From an uncultured Collinsella sp. (GTDB taxonomy: Bacteria; Actinomycetota; Coriobacteriia; Coriobacteriales; Coriobacteriaceae): a stretch of 64,000 nucleotides of DNA. The notes beneath the pieces are model-generated. The model was not told the origin of the DNA and searched no databases. It saw only the letters and a program-made list of their open reading frames with translations. A program made the translations under genes and the position numbers. Positions 17,275 through 25,330 of this stretch are shown piece by piece; the stretch's first letter is position 1; each line of letters begins with the position of its first letter. The stretch covers positions 48,141-112,140 of the forward strand of contig CAAEOL010000063.1 of assembly GCA_900757595.1 (NCBI GenBank). Reading direction: 5' to 3'.

Positions 17275-17773
17275 CCAGTTCCTCCCAGGTTACGCGGATT
17301 TTCTCAAGCATTTCGGCGAGGTCCTCGCGCTCGTCGTGGGTGAGCGCGCTAAAGGCCCGTTCCCTAAAGCGGATGCGGGCTGCCTGGTCGATGCGGGCGT
17401 TTTCCCGGCCGGTTTCGGTCAGGCGAATGGTGAGTTGCCGTCGATCCTTGGGGTTACGGCTGCGCTCGATGAGGCCGTTGAGCTCGAGCTTGGACAGGAT
17501 CTCGGAAAGCGACCCCGGCTTGAGGTCAAAGTGCATGCCGAGTTCCTGCTGCGACATCTCACCGCCGGGCTGCTTGGCCAGCAGGCAAATGATGGGCGCC
17601 TTGCCGGATACGCCTCCGCCATGAAAATGCATGTAATGGCCGCAAAAGCCCAGATTATTGAGGATGCGCTTGGCAAGTGCATCCGATTGCGATTGCGCCT
17701 CGGGCGAATCTGCAGGCTCGATGGGGTCGCCGCCCGGCGTATGGGGGCAGAGGTCGATGCATTCGTCGCACAT
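17267..17773 (-). CDS. MarR-family regulator with N-terminal Cys cluster
   Basis: A 168-residue MarR-type winged-helix protein: DNA-binding core SQQELGMHFDLKPGSLSEILSKLELNGLIERSRNPKDRR (about 75-113) with the wing RRQLTIRLTE. Before it lies an unusual N-terminus, MCDECIDLCPHTPGG, whose Cys-x2-Cys-x4-Cys-x-His spacing could bind metal or sense oxidants or metals, plus FCGHYMHFHGG with more Cys/His. First gene of the ABC exporter operon, overlapping the next gene by 8 bp; start ATG 17773 has AAGGAG. Probably an autorepressor released by the exported compound or a metal or redox signal (inference). Three direct repeats lie just upstream. Confidence 0.88.
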   Translation of the reverse strand: MCDECIDLCPHTPGGDPIEPADSPEAQSQSDALAKRILNNLGFCGHYMHFHGGGVSGKAPIICLLAKQPGGEMSQQELGMHFDLKPGSLSEILSKLELNGLIERSRNPKDRRQLTIRLTETGRENARIDQAARIRFRERAFSALTHDEREDLAEMLEKIRVTWEELDD

Positions 17774-17814
17774 GGTGTTGCTCCTTTCTTTAGTTAGGTA
17801 GAGAAATTGTTTTG

Positions 17815-17867
17815 TACCTAAGTGATTCTAGAGGTACCTAACTGATTGTCAAGGTACCGAATCGATT
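17815..17867. promoter_or_regulatory. Operator: three 20-bp-spaced direct repeats upstream of marR
   Basis: TACCTAAGTGATT (17815), TACCTAACTGATT (17835) and TACCGAATCGATT (17855) are spaced exactly 20 bp apart, about two helical turns. An inverted half TTAGGTA at 17794-17800 mirrors the first copy. They lie 40-95 bp upstream of the MarR start, where a repressor site would be expected. Confidence 0.65.
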
Positions 17868-17969
17868 TTGTGGCAGTGCTGGGGTGCCGGTGCCAGGGGA
17901 ATCTTGGACAGTCTTCGCAGCGTAGATTCAGCGGGCCACGGCGTATCCCGGAGTTTTCGATAGGTTCAT

Positions 17970-18006
17970 TAAGGGGGCGAGACTGGCAGCTGCCGGTTTC
18001 GCCCCT
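17970..18006 (-). terminator. Hairpin after the Fic gene
   Basis: AAGGGGGCGA (17970-17979) and GGCA pair with TGCC and TCGCCCCTT (to 18006), immediately beyond the Fic stop. No long T run follows, so terminator activity is uncertain. The remainder of the gap to the MarR operator shows nothing else. Confidence 0.45.
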
Positions 18007-18020
18007 TGGCTTTCCGAGAC

Positions 18021-19193
18021 TTAGAGCGGCTCGTCGCCGGTTCGGAGGATGGCGAGATATGGCTCATATGAAAACGTGCGGTATCGTTTCCTGCTCGTAT
18101 CACGTTGGACAAGAATGCCCCAATCGGTAAATTGGGATATAAGGTTGTTTGCGCTCGATCTGCTAATCTGCATTCGTTCAGACACAAAGGCGGTGTCGAC
18201 GATCGGATTGCCCTCGAGAAGGTCGAGTAGCATAAGGGCGTTCGTCGTAGCCCTTCCCGCCTTTTCGCGAATCAGCCTTTCGGTTTCCGAATGGAGGTCG
18301 ACAAGCTTCCGCATCGAATCCCGCGCCTCGCGTGCGCTTGCAAGCAAGCAGGTACTGAAAAACGAAACCCATCCCTCAAAATCGCCTCTCTGCCTTACGC
18401 GCATAAGCCAATCGTAGTATTCGCTCCTGTGTCGTTTGAGTTCATACGAGGGGTAGATGACCGGCTTGGTGAGCGCCCCATCATGTATGAGCGAAAGGAG
18501 GATGAGCAGACGCCCGAGGCGTCCGTTGCCGTCGAGGAACGGGTGCGCGGTTTCAAACTGGTAGTGCACCAAAGCGGCCTTGATGACTGGATCGATGTCG
18601 TCACGCTCGTTGATGAAAAGCTCGAGGTCGCCAAGTGCCTCCTTCATATCCTCCGTGTTGGGAGGGACATACGGGGCCTCATTGAGCGTGCAGCCGTTTG
18701 GTCCGACCCAGTTCTGAGTCGTCCTGAACTGGCCCGGCGTCTTGTCGGAGCCTCTGCCATTTCCAAGCAATGTGGCATGGACGGATTTGAGCAGCCTCAT
18801 ACAGAGTGGCAGTTCCTCCATGAGCTTGGTCGCCTGCTGCACCGCTCGAGTGTAGTTGACGACGTCGGTTAGGTCTCGGCTCGCATTGGATTCGTTTGAC
18901 GGGTCAAGAACATCATCGAACGTACATTGCGTACCCTCGATTTGAGAGGACAAGAGCGCTTCCTTGCGAACGTACATAGAAAGGTACATGTCGATGTTCG
19001 GAACAAAGCGAGACATGCCCTCAACCTCGCCGAGTATGGCGCGGCAATCGGAGACAAGCCGCATGGAATCAGCGGATAAATTGATTGGAAAGAATGAATC
19101 CATATTGGCGGGTCTAAACGAATCATAGGCGAGGGCTCCTGAAAGGTTGTGCCTGACGTTTCCCTGTCGTCCGGGTGTGATGGGTGCGAGCAT
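18021..19193 (-). CDS. Fic-domain protein (AMPylase family) with C-terminal winged helix
   Basis: A 390-residue Fic protein. The active-site loop HPFLDGNGRLGRLL (about residues 216-229) is intact, with catalytic His, Gly-Asn-Gly-Arg and second Arg. A class II N-terminal inhibitory motif is visible as SSQIEG (about 77-82, S-xxx-E-G), so basal activity should be autoinhibited. A winged helix-turn-helix follows (about 325-375, VSERMQISRSSANNLISQFTDWGIL). Such proteins transfer AMP or another nucleotide to protein hydroxyls; the target is unknown. Transcribed alone. Two 34-bp repeats plus a middle hairpin occupy the DNA just upstream, suggesting autoregulation through the winged helix. Confidence 0.9.
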   Translation of the reverse strand: MLAPITPGRQGNVRHNLSGALAYDSFRPANMDSFFPINLSADSMRLVSDCRAILGEVEGMSRFVPNIDMYLSMYVRKEALLSSQIEGTQCTFDDVLDPSNESNASRDLTDVVNYTRAVQQATKLMEELPLCMRLLKSVHATLLGNGRGSDKTPGQFRTTQNWVGPNGCTLNEAPYVPPNTEDMKEALGDLELFINERDDIDPVIKAALVHYQFETAHPFLDGNGRLGRLLILLSLIHDGALTKPVIYPSYELKRHRSEYYDWLMRVRQRGDFEGWVSFFSTCLLASAREARDSMRKLVDLHSETERLIREKAGRATTNALMLLDLLEGNPIVDTAFVSERMQISRSSANNLISQFTDWGILVQRDTSRKRYRTFSYEPYLAILRTGDEPL

Positions 19194-19203
19194 CGTTAGT
19201 GTC

Positions 19204-19327
19204 CTAAGAACAAATTTGAGCCAAAACTTGTTCTTAGAATTTTATAGCGCCTTCTAAGGCCAAGTTTCTGCAATAAGAAGCGTCAGAAAAACTCTAAGAA
19301 CAAAAATACGCCCAAACTTGGTCTTAC
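19204..19327. promoter_or_regulatory. Tandem 34-bp operator-like repeats upstream of fic
   Basis: Unit 1 (19204-19237) has perfect 10-bp inverted ends CTAAGAACAA / TTGTTCTTAG. Unit 2 (19294-19327) is a diverged direct copy (CTAAGAACAA ... TTGGTCTTAC). Between them a third inverted pair, CTTCT (19251) / AGAAG (19280), encloses CAAGTTTCTGCA. Unit 1 starts 10 bp before the fic start codon; unit 2 ends 87 bp before pdxY on the other strand. Confidence 0.65.
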
Positions 19328-19414
19328 ATCCGAAGGCAAGACTTAGATTGCACTGCGCTACACTTAGTCGCACTGTGGCGCTGCTGCGCCGCGCCCGAAC
19401 CAAGGGAGACATTC

Positions 19415-20239
19415 ATGAAGAACACTCAGCTGCTGCTGATCAACGATATGTGCGGCTACGGCAAGGTTGCGCTCTCCGCCATGCTGCCGGTGCTGTCGCA
19501 CATGGGCTACCGTATCCACAATCTGCCGACGGCACTTGTGTCCGATACGCTCAACTACCCCAAGTTCTACATCCACGACACCACCGAGTACGTGCGTCAA
19601 AGCCTCGCTATCTGGGAGGAGCTCGGCTTTGAGTTCGACGCCATCTCCACCGGCTTTATCGTGACCGAGGAAGAGACGCGCATCATCTCAGACTTTTGCC
19701 ACCGCCGTGCGCAAAAGGGCACCAAGGTGTTCGTCGATCCCATCATGGGCGACAACGGCAAGCTCTATGCCGGTGTGCCCGAGTCGACCATCGGGCTTAT
19801 GCGCAGCCTGGTCGAGTGCGCCGACTATGCGGTGCCCAACTATACCGAGGCGTGCCTGCTCACCGATACGCCTATCGCCGAAGAGATTACCGCCGATGAG
19901 GCTCATGCACTCGTAGACGCCATGCTCGCGCTGGGCACCAGGTCGGTGGTCATTACGAGCGCCAAGGTGGACGGCGAGAGCGCCGTGGTGGGCTACGACC
20001 ATGTGGCGGGCGAGTACTTCACGATCCCCTTCGAGCTGATCCCGGTGTACTTCCCGGGTACGGGCGATACGTTCTCGGCCGTGCTTATGGGTCGCGTGAT
20101 GAGCGGTTGGACGCTTCAGCGTGCCACGGCCGACGCTATGCGCGTGGTGGCCGAGCTCATCGAGCGCAATGCCGACCAAGAGGACAAGTCGGCCGGCCTT
20201 CCCATCGAGGCCTGCCTGGACGTGATCGACCATGAGTAA
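19415..20239 (+). CDS. pdxY: Pyridoxamine/pyridoxal kinase
   Basis: A 274-residue ribokinase-fold kinase of the PdxY/ThiD-like group, phosphorylating B6 vitamers (pyridoxal or pyridoxamine to the 5'-phosphate) in the salvage route. Seen: N-terminal LLINDMCGYGKVALSAMLP, FVDPIMGDNGKLY (about 107-119), and the anion-hole/catalytic motif PGTGDTFSA (about 211-219). Start ATG 19415 follows AAGGGAG. The next gene overlaps its end by 8 bp, indicating coupled translation. Confidence 0.88.
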   Translation: MKNTQLLLINDMCGYGKVALSAMLPVLSHMGYRIHNLPTALVSDTLNYPKFYIHDTTEYVRQSLAIWEELGFEFDAISTGFIVTEEETRIISDFCHRRAQKGTKVFVDPIMGDNGKLYAGVPESTIGLMRSLVECADYAVPNYTEACLLTDTPIAEEITADEAHALVDAMLALGTRSVVITSAKVDGESAVVGYDHVAGEYFTIPFELIPVYFPGTGDTFSAVLMGRVMSGWTLQRATADAMRVVAELIERNADQEDKSAGLPIEACLDVIDHE

Positions 20240-20561
20240 CGCTGGCGAGGACGGCGTCAAGCCTGCGGGCGAGAACAGGCCGCTCGGCGCGCCGCGTGGC
20301 AAGCGGCCGCGTATCCGCGTGAGCTGCGTGGACCAGCTGGGGACGTGCCGCTGCCACCATGGTCACAAGCCGGGCGACGTCTTTGACTTTGACCGAGACC
20401 GCGGTAAGATGTGCGCCATGGCCTGTCACGTGGGCTTTCCCTATATCGATATCCTGCGCTATGGCGGAACCGTGCCTGGCAACGAGCCTGGTACGGCAAA
20501 GTTCTGCTGCCCCGAGGTCGACACCCTCAACGTCTGGCTTGCCGAGATCGTCGACGAGTAG
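20232..20561 (+). CDS. TIGR04076-like small Cys-containing protein
   Basis: A 109-residue protein. After a basic N-terminus (about 1-25) comes RIRVSCVDQLGTCRCHHGHKPGDVFDFDRDRGKMCAMACHVGFPYIDILRYGG, which has the layout of the TIGR04076 family: a short beta start, C..H.xGD.F and a later Cys/aromatic helix. Six or more Cys and several His suggest metal or redox chemistry, but no function is established. Overlaps pdxY by 8 bp, so it may be linked to B6 metabolism or only cotranscribed. Confidence 0.7.
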   Translation: MSNAGEDGVKPAGENRPLGAPRGKRPRIRVSCVDQLGTCRCHHGHKPGDVFDFDRDRGKMCAMACHVGFPYIDILRYGGTVPGNEPGTAKFCCPEVDTLNVWLAEIVDE

Positions 20562-20563
20562 CC

Positions 20564-20656
20564 GAGCGAGGATTTTCTCCCATTGAAACATTGAGCGTGG
20601 ATTTTCTCCCGTTTTGGGCGCGATTGAACGCTCGAAGTGGGAGAAAATCCACGCTC
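20564..20656. repeat. Hairpin repeat GAGCGTGGATTTTCTCCC, left copy
   Basis: GAGCGTGGATTTTCTCCC (20593-20610) pairs perfectly with 20639-20656. A near copy of the left arm (GAGCGAGGATTTTCTCCC, 20564-20581) precedes it. The same hairpin recurs at 22258-22321, so the pair flanks the AAA ATPase gene. Confidence 0.8.
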
Positions 20657-20730
20657 GATTTGTATATGGGAATCATGAGCTCGCTTATGCTTAGGCGCTC
20701 TCGTCTATATTCTGTATGCGAGTAAGGTCA

Positions 20731-20812
20731 AATTTCTGCATTTCATCCGATTTCGGTACTAAAAATTTCTGCATTTCATTGATAATAGTCGATATAAATT
20801 TCTGCATTTCAT
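20731..20812. promoter_or_regulatory. Three 33-bp-spaced direct repeats upstream of AAA ATPase 1
   Basis: AATTTCTGCATTTCAT occurs identically at 20731-20746, 20764-20779 and 20797-20812, a period of exactly 33 bp (about three helical turns). The last copy ends 23 bp before the ATPase start codon. The region is AT-rich and looks like an operator array. Confidence 0.7.
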
Positions 20813-20835
20813 TTATCGTGGCGAAGGGAGAGCTT

Positions 20836-22197
20836 ATGTTGCGCAGGAAAATCGCAGACGAGCTTAATCGTTGGCAGAGATCCATCGAACGAAAGGCGCT
20901 GTTCGTCACGGGTTCTCGCCAAATCGGCAAGAGCTACTCGATTCGCGAATTCGGTAAGTCAAACTACGCAGCCTATATCGAGCTCAATCTCGCGGAAAAC
21001 CGCCAGGCAAGGGACGCTCTGCTCGAGGCGCGAGATGCCGATGATTTCATTAGCAGGGTGACGCTTCTTTCGGGAAAGCCGATTGCCCCGGGCGAGACCC
21101 TGGTGTTTATCGATGAGGTCCAAGAGGCCCCCGACATCATGACGATGGCAAAGTTCCTTGTTGAGGACGGGAGGTGTCGCTGGGCGTTTTCGGGGTCAAT
21201 GCTCGGGACCCAGTTCAAGGGCGTTAGGTCCTATCCCGTGGGATATGTTCACGAGCTTAGGATGTTCCCGCTCGATTTTGAGGAGTTTTGCTGGGCGATC
21301 GGGGTGAGCGAGGGGGCTCGCCAAACGATACACGACGCGTGTATCAGCGAGAAGCCCATTCCTGATTACATTCATGACGCGATGATGGCAAACTTCAGGA
21401 CCTATACCGTTGTCGGCGGAATGCCAGAGGTCGTGCAGCGTTTCCTTGACACGCGGGGCGACCTTGCCTCTGTTCGTCAGCTACAGTCAGAGCTCAACGA
21501 ACAGTACCGGCGGGATATCTCCAAGTATGCAAGCGGGCGAGCCCTTCAGGTGCAGAGCATTTACGATCAGCTCCCTCTTATGCTCGAGGGCGAAAACAAA
21601 CGCTTCGTGCTCAATTCCATTGACCCCAAGGCGCATTACGACAAGTACCAGCGAGATTTTGTCTGGCTTGTCGATGCCGGCGTTGCTCTCAAGGCCGATA
21701 TCGTAACCGAGCCAAAATCGCCCCTGCTCAAGACGGCGCGGCCATCGCAGTTCAAGCTATATCAATCGGATACGGGCATGTTGATGGCGCGCTACCCCGT
21801 TGGAGTCGCCCAAGCGGCGTATCTTGATAGCAAGGAGCCCAATCTGGGCGGCATTTACGAAAACGTGGTGGCCCAGCAGCTGGCTGCCCAAAATCGCCAG
21901 CTTTACTACTATCAGACAAAGAAGCGCGGCGAAGTGGACTTTGTGGTCGACGGACCGGATGGAACGGCTGTTCCGATCGAGGTTAAATCGGGTTCCTATT
22001 ACCACGCGCACGCCGCGCTCGGTCATGTGCTTGATACGGCCGAATATGGCGTAAGGCTCGGGATCGTTTTCTCGAGAGGCAACGTTGAACGCAGCGGAGC
22101 TGTTCTTTATTTGCCGCTATATGCGACCTGGGCTCTTTCGGATGTTTTGGGTGACTCCTGTGCCGAGGGGATAAAGCTGGAGGTCAAGCCGGTCTAG
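20836..22197 (+). CDS. AAA ATPase with DUF4143 and nuclease-like C-terminus (copy 1)
   Basis: A 453-residue ATP-binding protein of the AAA_14/DUF4143 type. Walker A GSRQIGKS (about 25-32), Walker B LVFIDEVQEAP (about 91-101), sensor-like WAFSGSMLG, then the DUF4143 region with a C-terminal PD-(D/E)xK-like core (GEVDFVVDG ... PIEVKSG) retaining Asp, Glu-x-Lys. Function of the family is not established; many copies behave like mobile orphan genes. Start chosen at ATG 20836 (AAGGGAG upstream); a longer frame would read through the 33-bp repeats. Transcribed alone, flanked by paired hairpins and preceded by direct repeats, unlike housekeeping neighbours. Confidence 0.88.
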   Translation: MLRRKIADELNRWQRSIERKALFVTGSRQIGKSYSIREFGKSNYAAYIELNLAENRQARDALLEARDADDFISRVTLLSGKPIAPGETLVFIDEVQEAPDIMTMAKFLVEDGRCRWAFSGSMLGTQFKGVRSYPVGYVHELRMFPLDFEEFCWAIGVSEGARQTIHDACISEKPIPDYIHDAMMANFRTYTVVGGMPEVVQRFLDTRGDLASVRQLQSELNEQYRRDISKYASGRALQVQSIYDQLPLMLEGENKRFVLNSIDPKAHYDKYQRDFVWLVDAGVALKADIVTEPKSPLLKTARPSQFKLYQSDTGMLMARYPVGVAQAAYLDSKEPNLGGIYENVVAQQLAAQNRQLYYYQTKKRGEVDFVVDGPDGTAVPIEVKSGSYYHAHAALGHVLDTAEYGVRLGIVFSRGNVERSGAVLYLPLYATWALSDVLGDSCAEGIKLEVKPV

Positions 22198-22209
22198 GGA
22201 CAGTCCCCG

Positions 22210-22240
22210 ATGCGACAAAGGGATAGTGCCTTTGTCGCAT
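22210..22240. repeat. Dispersed hairpin repeat (GTGACAAAGGGAC family), copy 2
   Basis: ATGCGACAAAGG (22210-22221) pairs with 22229-22240 perfectly. A truncated piece, GGGACAGTCCCC, lies directly before it after the ATPase stop. Confidence 0.7.
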
Positions 22241-22257
22241 TCGCTATCCGAGATAAT

Positions 22258-22321
22258 GAGCGTGGATTTTCTCCCGTCTAGAGCGCACTTGAATGCTCAA
22301 AGTGGGAGAAAATCCACGCTC
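22258..22321. repeat. Hairpin repeat GAGCGTGGATTTTCTCCC, right copy
   Basis: Perfect 18-bp arms 22258-22275 and 22304-22321, identical to the copy at 20593-20656, while the loop differs by several substitutions. Downstream bases CGATCTGTAT also match the left copy (CGATTTGTAT). Confidence 0.8.
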
Positions 22322-22369
22322 GATCTGTATGCCGATGACGCGGCTCGCGACGTTCGTGCGTCCGCGAAC

Positions 22370-22816
22370 CTACAGCTGCTCGAGCATAGCGGTGCAGCCG
22401 GCGAGCACGTCGCGGTAGGTGGCATCGAAGTTGCCGGTGTACCAGGGATCGGCTACGTCGCCGGGGCGCTCGGTCCAATCGAGCAAGCGCGTAATCTTGC
22501 CGTCGGGGTCGTCGCCAAAGATGCGACGTAGGCCGCGGGCGTTCTCGGCATCCATATAGACAATGTGATCCCAGTCGCCATACTCCGCGCGACGCACCTG
22601 ACGTGCGCGATGTGCGACGACGGGAATCCCGACTTCGCGCAGCTTGGCGACTGTGCCATGGTGCGGCGGGTTGCCGATCTCCTCGGTTGAGGTCGCTGCG
22701 GAATCGATGACAAACTCCGCCTCGCGCCCGGCGCGGCGCACGAGCTCGGTAAACACCGACTCAGCCATCGTCGAGCGACAGATATTCCCATGGCAGACAA
22801 ACAGTACACGTTGCAT
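22370..22816 (-). CDS. Low-molecular-weight protein tyrosine phosphatase
   Basis: A 148-residue phosphatase. The P-loop CHGNICRS (residues 8-15, C-x5-R-S) is at the N-terminus and the general-acid loop DPWYTGN is near the C-terminus, both intact. Such enzymes dephosphorylate tyrosine (or arginine) residues, often acting on bacterial tyrosine kinases of capsule export; no kinase is nearby. Start ATG 22816 follows AAAGGAAC. Single gene. Confidence 0.92.
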   Translation of the reverse strand: MQRVLFVCHGNICRSTMAESVFTELVRRAGREAEFVIDSAATSTEEIGNPPHHGTVAKLREVGIPVVAHRARQVRRAEYGDWDHIVYMDAENARGLRRIFGDDPDGKITRLLDWTERPGDVADPWYTGNFDATYRDVLAGCTAMLEQL

Positions 22817-22875
22817 GCGCGGTTCCTTTCATATAGAAGGCTGCTAAAGAGTCGAAGCCGGGCGCATGCCAAGTT

Positions 22876-23625
22876 TTATTTCTTGGCCAGTTTGAAGTAG
22901 CGCTCGAATATCAACTCAAATACGTAATAGAACATCAATCGACTGTCGAGGTCCATGCTGCCCAAGCGGATTTCTTTTTGCACGGTGTAGATAGGGTAGT
23001 CGGCTAGTTTCGAGAGAGAATTTCGAGAAAAGCCGGTGAGCGTGACGACCTTGCATCCGCGCGTTTTGGCTATCGATGTGGCGTCAATAGACACCTGCGT
23101 CTCGCCGCTTACGGAAACGCTGAAGACCAGGTCGTTTTTGCCGAGGAGCTCTGCGTAATGCCTCATGACGTGGCGTTCACTGAGCGTATCGGTGTTCTTG
23201 CCCATTATTTTGAGCTTTTCAGCCATCTCGAGGCACGGGTATTTCGAAAAGCCCGAGCAGAAGAACACGATATGCGAGGCGTCCTGGATAAGACTCACAA
23301 CCGAATCGATGACCCGGTCGTTAAGCAGATCTTTGGTCTGTACGAGCTGGGTATCAAGAGGAAGCGTCTCGATAGTGAATCGATTGCGGTCGAGCGAGGC
23401 GGAATACGATTGTTTGAGCTCCGTAAACCCCGAGAAGCCAAGCTTGTGGGCAAGCCTGACGATTGTATTGGGAGCGACGAAGAACCGTTCAGCAACGCTC
23501 TTAAGCGTGACATCGTCAATATCATCACGCAGCTCGATGATGTAGCGCATGATCTCGCTTTCGAGATCGTTGAGCTTGCTCTCGCCAGCTCGCACATGAT
23601 CATAAAAAGATTCTTGATCTTTCAT
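22876..23625 (-). CDS. RpiR/MurR-family sugar-phosphate regulator (locus 1)
   Basis: A 249-residue regulator with an N-terminal helix-turn-helix (TLKSVAERFFVAPNTIVRLAHKLGFSGFTELK, about 40-71) and a C-terminal SIS domain (about 105-225, IVFFCSGFSKYPCLEMAEKL and SVSGET) that binds phosphosugars. Start at ATG 23625, which gives the usual family N-terminus; a much longer frame upstream has no support. Divergent from the 6-phospho-alpha-glucosidase gene across 297 bp, so it most likely controls that operon in response to a glucoside phosphate. The gap contains a 7-bp-arm palindrome TTGCCCA-TGAAC-TGGGCAA (23715-23733), a candidate operator. Confidence 0.87.
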   Translation of the reverse strand: MKDQESFYDHVRAGESKLNDLESEIMRYIIELRDDIDDVTLKSVAERFFVAPNTIVRLAHKLGFSGFTELKQSYSASLDRNRFTIETLPLDTQLVQTKDLLNDRVIDSVVSLIQDASHIVFFCSGFSKYPCLEMAEKLKIMGKNTDTLSERHVMRHYAELLGKNDLVFSVSVSGETQVSIDATSIAKTRGCKVVTLTGFSRNSLSKLADYPIYTVQKEIRLGSMDLDSRLMFYYVFELIFERYFKLAKK

Positions 23626-23922
23626 AAGATGTTTCAGCCCCTCGCACCTCGTCGTACATATGGTACCGCTTTGTGTAGCCAGGTGAGAAATCGGTAATCG
23701 GTCAAGATTGCCTATTGCCCATGAACTGGGCAAACGCGCGTGTTTGCCTACACATATCTGTGTCGTGAGCGAAATCATGTGTCCTCGTTCCGCTTTGGCT
23801 CGTGCGGGGCTCGCAAATGGCTTCAGGTCGCAAAATGACAATCGAAACGAAGCAAGCCGAGGACAACCGCGGAGCCCAAGGTCTTCGAGAACACCGATCA
23901 GCCAACCCTGGAGGGACGGAAC

Positions 23923-25248
23923 ATGAAGGATAAGCTCAATATTGTGATCGTTGGCGGCGGCTCTACGTGGTGCCCTGGCATTCTTAAGGCCCTGACCAAG
24001 CACATGGACATTCTGCCGCTGAACCGCGTGATGCTTTATGACATCGATGCCGAGCGTCAGCGTCCGATCGGCGAGTTTGGCAAGATCCTCTTCGCCGAGG
24101 AGGAGCCCGGTGTGGAGTTTGGTTACACCACCGATAAGGACGAGGCTTACACCGACGTCGACTTTGTGCTCTGCCAGATTCGTACCGGCGGCTACGAGAT
24201 GCGTAGCAAGGACGAGAAGATTCCGCTGCATATGGGAATCATCGGCCAGGAAACGGTGGGCCCTGGCGGCATGGCTTACGGTATGCGCTCCATGCATGAC
24301 ATGGTTGAGATCGTCAACGACGTTCGCGCTCATAGCCCGGAGGCGTGGATTATCAACTACACCAACCCGGCTGCTATTGTGGCATATGGTCTCGAGCGCG
24401 TCCTGCCCGATGAGCATCGCGTCCTCAACATCTGCGACCAGCCTGTCAACCTCATGCGCTCTTACGGTCGCCTGCTCGGTCGCGATATGAGCAAGACGGA
24501 GCCCGTGTACTTCGGCCTCAATCACTTCGGTTGGTTCAAGCACATCTACGATGAAGAGGGCCATGACCTCGTCCCGCAGATTAAGGAGTACACGGAGAAG
24601 AACGGCTTCCTTCCTGCCGATGCCGAGCAGCGTGACCAGTCCTGGCTTGATACCTACGCCATGGTCAAGGACATGCTCGAGGACTTCCCCGACTATCTGC
24701 CCAACACTTATCTGCAGTACTATCTGTATCCCGAGTACAAGGTCGCTCACCTCGACCCCGACTACACTCGCTCCGACGAGGTTATCAACGGTCGTGAGAA
24801 GCGCGTGTTCGCCGAGTGCGAGCGTGTTGCCAAAGTCGGCACCGCAAAGAACTCCTCGGTTGTGCAAAACGACGCTCATGGCGATATGATCGTGGAAATC
24901 ACCTCGGCCATTTATCGCAACACCAACAAGACCTTCATTGTCATCGTGCCCAACAACGGCATTATCGAGGGCATGCCCGATGACGCCATGGTCGAGGTCG
25001 CGGCAAGCGTGGGCGCCAATGGCCCGCAGCCCTATGCTGTTGGCAAGATCGGTACCTTCTATCGCGGCCTTATGGAGAACCAGTACGCCTATGAGCGCCT
25101 GACTGTTGAGGCTTGGATGGAGGGTTCCTACGAGAAGGCTCTGCAGGCACTCACGCTTAATCGTCTGGTCGGTGACGCAAAGAAGGCTCGCAAAGTGCTC
25201 GACAAGCTCATCGAGGCCAATAAGGATTACTGGCCGGAGCTTAAGTAG
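23923..25248 (+). CDS. GH4 6-phospho-alpha-glucosidase (locus 1)
   Basis: A 441-residue family 4 glycosidase, hydrolysing glucoside 6-phosphates by an NAD+- and Mn2+-dependent redox mechanism in the cytosol. NAD loop IVGGGSTWCPG (about 9-19), NYTNPA (145-150), metal Cys171 in CDQP, and LNHFGW (199-204) with metal His201. CD(M/Q)P at this position is characteristic of alpha-specific GlvA/MalH enzymes, whereas beta enzymes have CN(V/I)P. Start ATG 23923 with GGAGGGACGGAAC upstream. Followed 82 bp later by its PTS permease. The paralogue at 29569 differs in the metal loop (CDMP). Confidence 0.92.
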   Translation: MKDKLNIVIVGGGSTWCPGILKALTKHMDILPLNRVMLYDIDAERQRPIGEFGKILFAEEEPGVEFGYTTDKDEAYTDVDFVLCQIRTGGYEMRSKDEKIPLHMGIIGQETVGPGGMAYGMRSMHDMVEIVNDVRAHSPEAWIINYTNPAAIVAYGLERVLPDEHRVLNICDQPVNLMRSYGRLLGRDMSKTEPVYFGLNHFGWFKHIYDEEGHDLVPQIKEYTEKNGFLPADAEQRDQSWLDTYAMVKDMLEDFPDYLPNTYLQYYLYPEYKVAHLDPDYTRSDEVINGREKRVFAECERVAKVGTAKNSSVVQNDAHGDMIVEITSAIYRNTNKTFIVIVPNNGIIEGMPDDAMVEVAASVGANGPQPYAVGKIGTFYRGLMENQYAYERLTVEAWMEGSYEKALQALTLNRLVGDAKKARKVLDKLIEANKDYWPELK

Positions 25249-25330
25249 CTAGTTCCATAGCGCTTGATAACTGTTATGGGGCGTGTGGGCTGTGGAGCTG
25301 CACGCCCCGTTTCTTTAAGAGGGGTATCCC

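Noticed and set aside
19204..19327. Two 34-bp repeats upstream of fic considered as a CRISPR remnant or recombinase target sites
   Set aside because: Only two diverged units and no recombinase or cas gene nearby; promoter location favours regulation.
20731..20812. Regularly spaced repeats considered as a small CRISPR array
   Set aside because: Repeat is only 16 bp with 17-bp spacers, three units, no cas genes; position immediately before a start codon fits an operator array better.
20716..20835. N-terminal extension of AAA ATPase 1 through the 33-bp repeats (NFCIS peptides)
   Set aside because: The peptide repeat is a by-product of a 33-bp period being 11 codons; ATG 20836 has a proper ribosome site and family-like N-terminus.
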